NCBI GenBank assembly: GCA_021413845.1
Contig: JAIOPP010000124.1
Coordinates: forward strand, 1-60,695
DNA length: 60,695 bases
Source: Planctomycetia bacterium
Lineage (GTDB): Bacteria; Planctomycetota; Planctomycetia; Pirellulales; PNKZ01
Direction of reading: 5' to 3'
Part shown: one piece after another, positions 25,605-33,702 of the stretch
How the letters are laid out: each line of letters opens with the position of its first letter
How positions within the stretch are numbered: the stretch's first letter is position 1
Program-made: the position numbers and the translations under genes
Notes under the pieces: model-generated
Seen by the model: only the letters and a program-made list of their open reading frames with translations
Told to the model about the DNA's origin: nothing
Databases searched by the model: none

Positions 25605-26141
25605 ATGGCAGCTCCTCACGAAAAAGAAGCGGCGCATGCAGGTCCGGCGAAGGTCGGTCTGCTTTCCAAACTGTTGCCGGCATTGATAGTCATCGCCGTC
25701 GTGACGGGCGAAGGGGTCGCCGCGTTCATGTTGATGCCGTCGGTCGAGCAAAATGCGAAGGCCGCGCAGGAAGCTCTCGCCGCGAAGCCTCCGGAGCCCG
25801 AGCACAACGCCCACGACGCCGAGCTTTCGGAAGTCGATTTGGAGCCATTTAAGATCACGTCGTTTCAGCCGGCATCGAGCATTACGTTGCGCGTCGAGTT
25901 CCATCTGTTCGGGATGGTGCCGGCAGACAAAGCCGAAGCGTTTAAGACGTTGTATGAAGCGAAGAAAAATCGGGTGCGCGACAACGTCAACGGCATCATT
26001 CGCAGCGCCGAAATGAACGACCTCACCGACCCGGGGTTGGGCTTGATCAAACGGAAGATATTAGAGACAACTAACAAGGCGCTCGGAAAGCCGTTGCTCG
26101 AAGGAGTGATGTTCTCCGAGTTCACGTTCTTAGAACAGTAG
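25605..26141 (+). CDS. fliL: Flagellar basal body-associated protein FliL
   Basis: FliL surrounds the stator units in the inner membrane. The 178 residues show a short cytoplasmic start, one membrane helix (about residues 20-45, LLPALIVIAVVTGEGVAAFML in part) and a periplasmic SPFH-like domain ending in GKPLLEGVMFSEFTFLEQ, which matches the family end. It follows motB by 93 bases. In most genomes fliM comes next; here it does not. Confidence 0.88.
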   Translation: MAAPHEKEAAHAGPAKVGLLSKLLPALIVIAVVTGEGVAAFMLMPSVEQNAKAAQEALAAKPPEPEHNAHDAELSEVDLEPFKITSFQPASSITLRVEFHLFGMVPADKAEAFKTLYEAKKNRVRDNVNGIIRSAEMNDLTDPGLGLIKRKILETTNKALGKPLLEGVMFSEFTFLEQ

Positions 26142-26348
26142 TGAAGGAAACGTAGTTTCCGAAGCTGTTGTTTGCGAAGAGCGGCGTTATCAGAGTTGTC
26201 CGCGCAGTCGAAGTCGCCATCGCGCCAGGAGGGTGCAGGCACGACTGTTTCGTCCTAGCGAGTTGCTTCGCTCAGATCGTTTCGCGTCGAGAGTTGGCGG
26301 CTGTGAGGCCGTCGACCGTGACGCTTTCGGCTAAAGGAATGGATTCCG
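26142..26348. other. Gap where fliM would be expected
   Basis: Only 207 bases separate fliL from fliN. They have no open frame resembling FliM and no recognisable remnant. A GGCACG-N5-TTTC sequence at about 26236-26250 resembles a sigma-54 promoter but lacks the essential GC at -12. Confidence 0.6.
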
Positions 26349-26987
26349 ATGCCCGGCGACGAATCAAATCAGGTCAGCGCGAGCGAGATCGAAGAACTCT
26401 TGCGCCAAGCGCGCGAAGGAACCGCTCCCGGCGGTTCGCCCGCGGCAGGGGCTTCTTCCACGGCGACCTCGGACGCTTCAGGCGCAGGGGCGACGCATGC
26501 CGACTCGACCGTGTCGTCGAAGCCCGGTGTGTCGAAACCGGCCGCTAAGCCGGTCGTGCCGAGTCCGTCTCATGGCGAAAACTCGATCGCGCAGGCCGAT
26601 ATCGAGTTGCTGCTCAGCCATGCCGAAAAGGCGCTCGCTTCGGCGCAAGGAGCCGGTGACGACGCGTTGCCGGCCGGCGTCAATCCGTTCAAGTTGGAAG
26701 ACTTCGCCGGTGCGCCGGCTTCGACCGAGATCGCGACGATCGAACTCGTGCGCGATGTCGAACTCGATCTGAAGATCGAGCTCGGCCGAACGCATATGTA
26801 CTTGGAAGACGTCTTGAAGCTCCGTCGCGGCTCGGTCGTGCCGCTCGATAAGCTGGCCGGCGATCCGGTCGACATCTACGTCAACGGCCGGCTCATCGCC
26901 CGAGGCGAAGTGTTGGTGCTCAACGACAACTTCTGCGTGCGGGTCGCCGAACTCATCAGCAGCGAGGCGAGCGCCGCCGCCGGTTGA
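26349..26987 (+). CDS. fliN: Switch protein FliN with two FliM-like N-terminal motifs
   Basis: The C-terminal SpoA domain (residues ~128-205, [44 protein letters not shown]) identifies FliN, a C-ring protein. At 212 residues it has an extra ~125 at the N-terminus. That extension has two similar motifs, [12 protein letters not shown] (10-21) and [14 protein letters not shown] (80-93), joined by a Pro/Ser/Ala linker. Both resemble the CheY-binding peptide of FliM (SQxEIDALL) and of FliY. No CheC-type domain is present, so it is not a classical FliY. Since fliM is missing next door, this FliN may take the CheY signal itself (inference). AAGGA lies 10 bases upstream. Confidence 0.9.
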   Translation: MPGDESNQVSASEIEELLRQAREGTAPGGSPAAGASSTATSDASGAGATHADSTVSSKPGVSKPAAKPVVPSPSHGENSIAQADIELLLSHAEKALASAQGAGDDALPAGVNPFKLEDFAGAPASTEIATIELVRDVELDLKIELGRTHMYLEDVLKLRRGSVVPLDKLAGDPVDIYVNGRLIARGEVLVLNDNFCVRVAELISSEASAAAG

Positions 26988-27036
26988 TCGGCGTCGGGCC
27001 GTCGACGAACACGAAGCGAGAAGGGGGGCGATAGTC

Positions 27037-27897
27037 ATGGCAGACAACGCGAAATCGCCGCTCGTTCACGGCTTGTTGCTCTCGGCAGCGCTGCTGCTCG
27101 GCGCGCATGCGCCGGCCTTGGCGCAACAGTCTTCCGCTCCTTCGTTCGGCGTTCGAAGTGACGCGGAAGCGACGCCGGCCACGTATCTCGCACCCTCTAT
27201 TACACCGCCCGGAGCATTGCAATCGCCGGCCGCCGCGCCGGAGCCTCGGCTCCTTACTTTGCCGACTCCCGCAGCGCCCGTCGCAGTATCGCCGGTTGCT
27301 GTGGCACCGGTTGCCGAACCAGTCGCGGCCGTCGGGCTCACGCCTGCCGATGCGAAAGCGCCGAAGAAGCTCGCGCTGCCGGGTGCGGATAGAGCGGGCG
27401 CAAATAAATCCGGCGCAGATAAAGCCAACGCAGCGAATTCAGGAACCGATTCCAACGCCATGCGCAGCACGACGAGCCGTGGCCTTTCCGGCGTCGTTAC
27501 CGTGTTGGCGAGCCTCGGCGTCGTGCTCGGCTTGTTCATCGGCATGGCGTGGCTCATGCGTCGCGGACTGCCGAAGCAAGGACGCCTATTGCCGCGCGAA
27601 GCGGTCGAATCGCTCGGGCGAATCCCTTTTCCCGGTCGGCAGCAGGGGCAGCTTCTCCGCGTCGGCAACAAGATGGTGCTCGTGAGTTTCTCGAACTCCG
27701 GCGCCGACGTCATCGCCGAGATCACCGATCCGCTCGAAGTCGATCGTCTGTCGGGCCTTTGCGCTCAGCACGATCCGCATAGCTCGGTGAAGACGTTCCG
27801 CGACGTCGTCGACCAGTTCTTCGGCGAGAAGCCGCAGCGTCGTGCGGCGGCGCGCAGCGCCGCGGCGATGAGAACGAAGGAGCGCGACGTTGTTTAA
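27037..27897 (+). CDS. fliO: Flagellar biosynthesis protein FliO
   Basis: FliO helps assemble the FliP ring of the export gate. The 286 residues begin with a signal-like segment (residues 7-27, ending ALAQ), then an Ala/Pro/Val-rich periplasmic linker. A membrane helix follows at about 150-170 ([25 protein letters not shown] in part), then a cytoplasmic FliO domain with [24 protein letters not shown]. It overlaps fliP by 8 bases. Confidence 0.85.
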   Translation: MADNAKSPLVHGLLLSAALLLGAHAPALAQQSSAPSFGVRSDAEATPATYLAPSITPPGALQSPAAAPEPRLLTLPTPAAPVAVSPVAVAPVAEPVAAVGLTPADAKAPKKLALPGADRAGANKSGADKANAANSGTDSNAMRSTTSRGLSGVVTVLASLGVVLGLFIGMAWLMRRGLPKQGRLLPREAVESLGRIPFPGRQQGQLLRVGNKMVLVSFSNSGADVIAEITDPLEVDRLSGLCAQHDPHSSVKTFRDVVDQFFGEKPQRRAAARSAAAMRTKERDVV

Positions 27898-28735
27898 ACT
27901 TCCTCGCTTCACACGCCGCCACGGTTTCCGCGCGCTGCTCGTGGCGATTTGCTTCGGCATCGCTTTAGCCGGCGTTTCGCTATACACGGTCTCGGCTTTC
28001 GCGCAAGAGTCGTCGAACAGTCCGGCGAAGCTGGCCGTGCCGACGGAGCTGCTCGGTGGTCCGCAACAATGGACCAGTCCCGAGGGGCTGACGTCGGCGT
28101 TGCAGGTGATGTTTCTGATGACGGTCGTAAGCTTGGCTCCGGCCTTGCTCATGATGACGACCTGCTTCATCCGCGTCCTCGTCGTGCTCGGGCTCTTGCG
28201 CCAAGCGCTCGGCACGCAGCAACTTCCGCCGAACCAAGTCCTCACGTCCCTCGCGCTGTTCATCACGCTCGCGGTGATGACGCCGGTATGGACGCAGACG
28301 TATGAGCAAGCGATCGTGCCGTATACGAACCATCAGATCAACGTCGAGCAAGCGTTCGAGCGGGGCGTCGGGCCGATCCGTCGGTTCATGAGTTTGCAGA
28401 TCGAGCGCTGCGGCAACAGCGACGACGTTTGGCTCTTCCTCCGCTATACCTCGGTCGATAAGCAACCGGAGACGTACGACGAGGTACCCCTTTCGGCGTT
28501 GCTGCCGGCCTTCATGCTCAGCGAATTGAAGACGGCGTTCCTGATCGGCTTTCAGATTTACTTGCCGTTTCTCATCATCGACATGGTCGTCTCCAGCGTG
28601 CTCATCGCGATGGGCATGATGATGTTGCCGCCCGTGTTGATTTCGTTGCCGTTCAAGTTGTTGCTGTTTGTGATGATCGACGGCTGGCATCTGATCGTCG
28701 GTATGTTGATGGACAGCTTTCAAGCGTTTACGTGA
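27890..28735 (+). CDS. fliP: Flagellar export gate protein FliP (TTG start)
   Basis: FliP is the core ring subunit of the export gate in the inner membrane. A signal peptide (ending SAFAQ), the motif [30 protein letters not shown] in part, and the C-terminal segment [29 protein letters not shown] in part identify it; 281 residues with four later membrane spans is normal. The start is TTG, supported by an AAGGAG sequence 8 bases upstream and by the signal peptide; no ATG fits. It overlaps fliO, so the two are probably coupled. Confidence 0.95.
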   Translation: MFKLPRFTRRHGFRALLVAICFGIALAGVSLYTVSAFAQESSNSPAKLAVPTELLGGPQQWTSPEGLTSALQVMFLMTVVSLAPALLMMTTCFIRVLVVLGLLRQALGTQQLPPNQVLTSLALFITLAVMTPVWTQTYEQAIVPYTNHQINVEQAFERGVGPIRRFMSLQIERCGNSDDVWLFLRYTSVDKQPETYDEVPLSALLPAFMLSELKTAFLIGFQIYLPFLIIDMVVSSVLIAMGMMMLPPVLISLPFKLLLFVMIDGWHLIVGMLMDSFQAFT

Positions 28736-28806
28736 CGTCGCGAGCGGTGCTCTCGTTGTGCGCGCGTCGGTAGGGCTTCGTTTTTATTTTCGGTCGAGTG
28801 CAGGAC

Positions 28807-29073
28807 ATGGATGTTCAAGACGCCGTCGACTTGGGACGCAACGCCGTCATCCTGACGTTGGTGCTCTCGGCCCCTGCGCTGGCCGTGGGGATGATCGTCG
28901 GGCTCGTCGTCGGCTTGCTGCAAGCCTTGACGCAAGTGCAAGAACAGACCGTCGCGTTCGTGCCGAAGTTAATCGCGATGTTCCTCGTCGTCGGCCTCAC
29001 GATGCCCTGGCTCCTCACGCAACTCTCCGACTACTGGATCGGCCTCATCTCGGCGATCCCGGAAAACCTGTAG
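28807..29073 (+). CDS. fliQ: Flagellar export gate protein FliQ
   Basis: FliQ is the small two-helix gate subunit. The 88 residues contain MDVQDAVDLGRNAVILTLVLSAPALAVGMIVGLVVGLLQALTQVQEQT in outline (two membrane hairpin helices near 14-35 and 50-75) and the family motif ALTQVQEQTVAFVPKLIA. An in-frame GTG at 28798 would add three residues; the ATG gives the usual N-terminus. Confidence 0.94.
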   Translation: MDVQDAVDLGRNAVILTLVLSAPALAVGMIVGLVVGLLQALTQVQEQTVAFVPKLIAMFLVVGLTMPWLLTQLSDYWIGLISAIPENL

Positions 29074-29172
29074 AAGAAAGTCGGAAGTAAAAATGCAAAA
29101 TGCAAAACGAGAAGAGCGAAGAGGCGGAGATATTCTCCTATTCCGACTTCTGCCTTCTGCCTTCTGACTTTC
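29074..29172. repeat. Heptamer-built imperfect inverted repeat, fliQ-fliR
   Basis: The gap holds two AAAATGC units (29090-29103) and three units of (A/C)CTTCTG (29146-29166). GAAAGTCGGAA at 29077-29087 pairs with TTCCGACTTC at 29141-29150, so a stem can form. As between fliH and fliI, 7-base units and a hairpin occur together inside the operon. Confidence 0.75.
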
Positions 29173-29176
29173 CTCC

Positions 29177-29983
29177 ATGCCTTCCTTCGCTTCCGCTTAC
29201 GTGATTCTGCTGATGCTCGTGCTTGTGCGCACTTCGAGCATCATGCTGTTTGCGCCGGTGTTCGGTACGAGCGAAGTTCCGCCGACGATCCGCGCCCTGC
29301 TGGCCCTGGCGATCTCGATGCTGATCGTGCCGGTGCAGTCCGTGGCTCGGGTTCCGCTCCCGACGTCGATCGTCGATCTCACGCTGATGCTCGCGGCCGA
29401 GACGCTTATCGGCCTGACGCTCGGCCTGGGAGTGATGATTCTTTTTTCGGCGTTCCAACTCACCGGTCAGATGATCGGGCAGCTCAGCGGCATGTCGCTC
29501 GGCGACGTTTACAACCCGAGCTTCAACGATTCGATGCCGCTGTTGTCGAACTTCTTGTACCTCACCACGCTCGCGGTCTACATGCTGATCGGCGGCCATC
29601 GGATGCTCATGGCCGGCTTGTTGAATACCTTTCAAGCAATCCCGCCCGGCATGGCCGTGATGCCGGCCGGAGCCGAGCGGTTGCTGGTGAATCTCTTCAC
29701 CGAAAGTTTCGAGCTCGGCGTGCGCGCGGCCGCTCCGGCGACCGTTGCGCTGCTGCTGGCGACCGTCGTGCTCGGGCTCGTCAGCCGGAGCTTGCCGCAG
29801 TTGAACATCCTCGCGCTCGGCTTCGGCTTCAATGCCTTGGTAACGTTCAGCGTCCTCACGATCACGATCGGCGGCGCGTGCTGGTTGCTGCAAGAGCGGC
29901 TCGAGCCGACGATCGACGTGCTGCTGGAAACGCTGTTGCCGGTCGCTTCGCCGAGCCCCTCTGCTTCGCCGAGCCCTTCTTAG
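29177..29983 (+). CDS. fliR: Flagellar export gate protein FliR
   Basis: FliR completes the FliPQR gate. Six membrane segments are visible over 268 residues, with family motifs RTSSIMLFAPVFG, GQMIGQLSGMSLGDVYNPSFN in part, and LPQLNILALGFGFNAL. The last residues are SPSPSASPSPS, coded by an 18-base tandem repeat (about 29943-29980), an unusual tail not needed for the gate. No Shine-Dalgarno sequence is clear. Confidence 0.95.
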   Translation: MPSFASAYVILLMLVLVRTSSIMLFAPVFGTSEVPPTIRALLALAISMLIVPVQSVARVPLPTSIVDLTLMLAAETLIGLTLGLGVMILFSAFQLTGQMIGQLSGMSLGDVYNPSFNDSMPLLSNFLYLTTLAVYMLIGGHRMLMAGLLNTFQAIPPGMAVMPAGAERLLVNLFTESFELGVRAAAPATVALLLATVVLGLVSRSLPQLNILALGFGFNALVTFSVLTITIGGACWLLQERLEPTIDVLLETLLPVASPSPSASPSPS

Positions 29984-30009
29984 CACCATAAGGCTCTTCG
30001 CGAAATCTT

Positions 30010-31092
30010 ATGGCCGACGACGACTCCGAAAAGTCACACGACGCCACCGACCACCGGCGCGACGAAGCGCGGCAGCAAGGTGAGATTGCGCGCAGCCAAG
30101 ACTTAGCCGCGGCGGTCGTGTTGGTCGTCGCGCTCGGCTTGCTCTATTCATGGTGGATGACGATCGTCGACTTTCTCGGCGGCTTCGCCTCGCTGCAACT
30201 CGGCGGCGAGGCTTGGCTCAGCGCCGATATCGACTTCGTCGGCACGCAGATGCGCGAAGTTCTCATGAGCTTGGGCAAGGTGCTCGTCCCTTTGTTCGGG
30301 CTGTTGTTGCTCGCCGCCGTCGGGGCCAATCTCTTACAGTTCGGGTTCTTGTGGTTGCCCGAGAAATTGATGCCCGACTTCGGCCGGCTCAACCCGCTGT
30401 CGGCGTTCGGGCGCATCTTCGCGATGGCGAACCTCGTGAAGCTGATGTTCGGCCTGTTCAAGATCGGGCTCGTCGTCGGCGTGGCCTATCATGAGTTGGC
30501 CGATCAGATCGTGCCGATTCTCGGACTCACGGCCTTGAGCTTGCCGCAGATCGCGACGTATCTCGTCTCGATCTTATTCTGGACGACCTTCAAGATCGCC
30601 GCCGCGCTCGCGCTGTTGGCGATCTTCGACTTCGGCTTTCAATGGTGGAAGCACGAAAAAGATTTGAAGATGTCGACGCAAGAGCTGCGCGACGAAATGA
30701 AGAACATGCAGGGCGATCCGCAGATCGCGTCGCGGCGTCGGCAAGTGCAGCGGCAGCTGGTGCAGAACCGCTTGAAGACGGCCGTGCCGAAGGCCGACGT
30801 CGTGGTGACGAATCCGACGGAGCTCGCCATCGCGCTGCAATACGATCCGGAGAAGATGGCCGCGCCGATCGTACTGGCGAAAGGGGCCGGCGTGCTTGCG
30901 CAGCGCATTCGTCAGATCGCCTTGGAAAACGGCATCCCGATCGTCGAGAAGAAGCCGCTCGCGCAGGCGCTCTATAAAGAGGTCGACGTCGGGCATCCGA
31001 TCCCCGGCGGGCTCTATTCCGCGGTCGCCGAGATCATGGCCTACGTCTATCAGCTGAAGGGGAAGACGATGCCCCAACGGCCGGCGGCGTAA
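30010..31092 (+). CDS. flhB: Flagellar export switch protein FlhB
   Basis: FlhB controls the switch from hook to filament substrates. Four membrane segments lie in residues ~30-220, followed by a cytoplasmic domain. The self-cleavage motif, normally N-P-T-H, reads N-P-T-E at residues 268-271 in VVVTNPTELAIALQYDPEKM. Asn and Pro, which carry the cleavage, are kept. The remaining conserved stretches (APIVLAKGAG, LAQALYKEVDVG, YSAVAEIMAYVYQLKG) are intact. It is the last gene of the flagellar run; no flhA follows. Confidence 0.95.
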   Translation: MADDDSEKSHDATDHRRDEARQQGEIARSQDLAAAVVLVVALGLLYSWWMTIVDFLGGFASLQLGGEAWLSADIDFVGTQMREVLMSLGKVLVPLFGLLLLAAVGANLLQFGFLWLPEKLMPDFGRLNPLSAFGRIFAMANLVKLMFGLFKIGLVVGVAYHELADQIVPILGLTALSLPQIATYLVSILFWTTFKIAAALALLAIFDFGFQWWKHEKDLKMSTQELRDEMKNMQGDPQIASRRRQVQRQLVQNRLKTAVPKADVVVTNPTELAIALQYDPEKMAAPIVLAKGAGVLAQRIRQIALENGIPIVEKKPLAQALYKEVDVGHPIPGGLYSAVAEIMAYVYQLKGKTMPQRPAA

Positions 31093-31200
31093 CGGTAGCC
31101 CACGGTCGGCGCGGTCGGTATAACGTACGACTTCGCGAAACGCGCGCGTGCTGTGCTTCACTGCTTCTCTCTTGCCGTCTCTCTTGCTTCGAGCTTCGCC

Positions 31201-32010
31201 ATGAATGATGCGCTCTTCGATGTGTCCGGCCAGGTGGTGTTGGTTTCCGGAGGAACTCGCGGCATCGGCCGGAGTATCGCCGAAGGGTTCTGTGCGCGCG
31301 GGGCGACCGTCGTCGTGACCGGTCGCGACGGCACAGTCGCCGAGCAAGCAGCCGTCGAGATCGCGGCATCGGAGTCGGTCGCGCAGAACGCAGGCCGGTG
31401 CTTCGGCATCGGCTGCGACGTGGCCGATGCGGCGCAGATGCAGCCCCTCGTCGATCGGATCTTAGCCGAGCATGGCCGAATCGACACGTTGGTGAACGTC
31501 GCAGGAGTGAACCGCCGGAAGCGCTCGGAAACCGTCACCGAAGAAGACTTCGACTTCATCATGGGAACGAACTTCCGAGGCGCTTTCTTCCTGTCGCAAG
31601 TCGTCGGGCGGCACATGCTCGAGCGGCGCAGAGGGAGTCAGATCAACATCGTCTCGCTCAACAACCATGGGCCGTTGCCGTGGGTCTTGCCCTATGCGGC
31701 GAGCAAGGCGGCGCTCGGACACATGACGCGCGTCCTAGCGATGGAGTGGGGGCCGCGCGGCATTCGGGTAAACGCCATTGCGCCGGGCTTCATCCTCACC
31801 GACTTGTCGAAGAAGCTCTGGTCGAACCCAATGATGCAGGAGTGGAACACCGAGAACACGCCGCTCCGCCGGCTCGGCAAGCCCGACGATATGATCGGCA
31901 CGGCGATCTTCTTGGCGTCGGAAGCTTCGGCCTTCATGACGGGCCAGATCGTCTTCGTCGACGGCGGCTTCTCCAGCGGGATCATGTGGCCGATCGAGAA
32001 GGCGCTGTGA
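31201..32010 (+). CDS. SDR-family NAD(P)-dependent oxidoreductase
   Basis: This is a classical short-chain dehydrogenase of 269 residues. The cofactor motif is SGGTRGIG (residues ~14-21), NVAG is at the end of the fourth strand, and the catalytic triad is Ser in INIVSLNNH, then Tyr and Lys in YAASK, with Ser exactly 13 residues before Tyr. The C-terminal half (LRRLGKPDDMIGTAIFLASEASAFMTGQIVFVDGG in part) is typical of the gluconate 5-dehydrogenase/3-ketoacyl-ACP reductase group. The substrate cannot be told from sequence. It lies just after flhB on the same strand but with a 108-base gap. Confidence 0.9.
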   Translation: MNDALFDVSGQVVLVSGGTRGIGRSIAEGFCARGATVVVTGRDGTVAEQAAVEIAASESVAQNAGRCFGIGCDVADAAQMQPLVDRILAEHGRIDTLVNVAGVNRRKRSETVTEEDFDFIMGTNFRGAFFLSQVVGRHMLERRRGSQINIVSLNNHGPLPWVLPYAASKAALGHMTRVLAMEWGPRGIRVNAIAPGFILTDLSKKLWSNPMMQEWNTENTPLRRLGKPDDMIGTAIFLASEASAFMTGQIVFVDGGFSSGIMWPIEKAL

Positions 32011-32031
32011 GTTCGATCGTCGCGGAGCTGG

Positions 32032-32062
32032 GCACCGGGTATGCACCCGGTGCTATTGAACG
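32032..32062 (+). repeat. Dispersed hairpin element, copy B
   Basis: Stem GCACCGGGT / ACCCGGTGC, loop ATGC, tail TATTGAACGA. Compared with copy A, several stem positions changed together with their partners while loop and tail stayed fixed. It lies between convergent genes, followed by two ACCCCTG/T heptamers at 32091-32104. Confidence 0.85.
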
Positions 32063-32090
32063 ATCAGCGACTACGCGAGCCGCATTACCG

Positions 32091-32104
32091 ACCCCTGACC
32101 CCTT
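32091..32104 (+). repeat. Two heptamer units (ACCCCTG, ACCCCTT)
   Basis: These two units match the last two units of the array at 16252-16279. Here they lie between the ends of convergent genes, so the repeat is not restricted to sites in front of start codons. Confidence 0.7.
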
Positions 32105-32106
32105 CT

Positions 32107-33654
32107 TCAAACGAGCAAATCATCCAGCGGCGGGTGCCAGAGCGGGAGTCTTGGAAACAGTGCCGAGGCGAGGCGCAGGGCCCGTTGCGACGAGGCTTTG
32201 AGTCGGGCCGAGGCCGCGGCTTCGTCGATGTCGAGGTGTCCGAGCAGCAGACGCGTGAAGTCAGCGGAGCTGAGGCGAATCCAGGTCTTCGTCGAGCTGC
32301 CGGAGATGAGCTTCACGCTCCGGCGCGAAATCATCAGGCAAAGTCGCATGTCGCCGACCGTGATGCCGAGCTCGGTGGCGCGGGCCAATTCTTCGCTGCG
32401 TGCCGGTTCCGCTTCGGCCGTCGCTGTTGCGGGGGAAAGGGCTTCGCGGAGACGCTCGTGTAGCGTCGGCAAAAGTCGGCGGAGGAATTCCGGTTGATCG
32501 AAGAGCTTGACCATCGTCACTTCGCCGTCGCAGGCTTCCGTCCGGTGCAGCATGCCGCCGGCCGTTTCGACGGCGCTCCACAACGGTTCGTCGGGAGCCA
32601 GATGCAGCCGCACGACATGATGGTCGCGCTCGATCGCATCGCCGCAGGCTCGCGCCAGCAGGCGCTCTTGAACACCGCAATGTTTGTCCGAAGCGACGAG
32701 CTCTAAGATCGAGTCGTCGCGCTGGACGACGTAGCCGACGATCGAGCCGTCGTCGAAATCGAAGTCGAAGCGCTTCGGCCCGGCGAGCGCGACGAACACA
32801 TGGTCGGCATAGCGATTGACGAGCCAGCGCCAGTAGGCTTCGGTTCGCTCGTAAGGTCCGTAAGCCTTGGCGGTGCGCTCTTGATAGAGTCGCACGAGCG
32901 ACGGCAGCTCGACATGCCGCCACGGGCGGATCGTGATCTCTTCGTCGATGCCGTGCGGCGCGAAGCCGCGCACGGAAAGCTGGGCCAACAGGTCGCGCGC
33001 GCCGACTTGCGCATGGCTATGCCGCATGCAGACGACCCAATCGCTCCGACGAAAATAATGCGGTATGCGGGTCGAAAGCATTCCGAGCACCGAGCCGTCG
33101 GCGGCCATCGCGGCATCGGCTTGCTCCAGCAATCGCCGGCCGTAATCGCGACCGCGGCATTCGGGCAACACGCCGAGACGGTGCAGCGCCGTCGCCGGGA
33201 GCGCTTCGTTGCCGAAGCGAACGACGCGCTGCGCCAAGTGCGCATGGCCGAGAACCTGCATCCCGCGCTTCACGACGAGCCGATCGCACGGTTCATACAG
33301 CGGGTCTTCGAGCGACGAAGCGAAATCGTCTTTCGACGGTGCATGGAACACGGCCGAGAGCAGCTGATGGATTCCGGCATGGTCTCCGGCGCCGGCCGGT
33401 CCGATGCGCACGACGTCTTGCGGCGCGGCGGCGACACCGAGCGGCCAGATGTAAGGAGAATCCGCGGAATTCTCTCCGGCGTTCTCCTTCGGGCCGGCAG
33501 TCGTCTTCGCGGCGCGAGGGGCCGGACGGGGCGTTTCCGCAGGTTTTTGCTCATTCAAGCCGACGATTGGTTTCGCTGTGGATAACCGGTCGACAGGTCG
33601 GGCAAGCGGGGCCCTCGTGGCTAGGGCATCGTCCGCAATTGTGCCGGGGCGCAT
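32107..33654 (-). CDS. GNAT-family acetyltransferase, Eis-like layout
   Basis: The 515-residue protein begins with ~75 disordered Pro/Ala/Lys-rich residues. An acetyl-CoA-binding GNAT domain follows (about 80-225), whose core LHRLGVLPECRGRDYGRRLLEQAD holds the R-x-x-G-x-G/A-like pyrophosphate loop. A second domain with WRWLVNRYADHVFVAL follows, then a C-terminal region with an SCP2-like pattern (LCLMISRRSVKLISGS). This order is that of Eis-type acyltransferases; the substrate is unknown. The start at 33654 has AAGGGA 8 bases upstream; an ATG at 33684 lies before that site. Confidence 0.75.
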   Translation of the reverse strand: MRPGTIADDALATRAPLARPVDRLSTAKPIVGLNEQKPAETPRPAPRAAKTTAGPKENAGENSADSPYIWPLGVAAAPQDVVRIGPAGAGDHAGIHQLLSAVFHAPSKDDFASSLEDPLYEPCDRLVVKRGMQVLGHAHLAQRVVRFGNEALPATALHRLGVLPECRGRDYGRRLLEQADAAMAADGSVLGMLSTRIPHYFRRSDWVVCMRHSHAQVGARDLLAQLSVRGFAPHGIDEEITIRPWRHVELPSLVRLYQERTAKAYGPYERTEAYWRWLVNRYADHVFVALAGPKRFDFDFDDGSIVGYVVQRDDSILELVASDKHCGVQERLLARACGDAIERDHHVVRLHLAPDEPLWSAVETAGGMLHRTEACDGEVTMVKLFDQPEFLRRLLPTLHERLREALSPATATAEAEPARSEELARATELGITVGDMRLCLMISRRSVKLISGSSTKTWIRLSSADFTRLLLGHLDIDEAAASARLKASSQRALRLASALFPRLPLWHPPLDDLLV

Positions 33655-33702
33655 GGTCAGAATCCCTTCTGTTGTCAAGACCAATCCTATTCGCCCGTTA
33701 AC

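Noticed and set aside
26236-26250. Possible sigma-54 promoter (GGCACGACTGTTTC) before fliN
   Set aside because: The -12 element reads TTTC instead of TTGC; the missing GC is essential.
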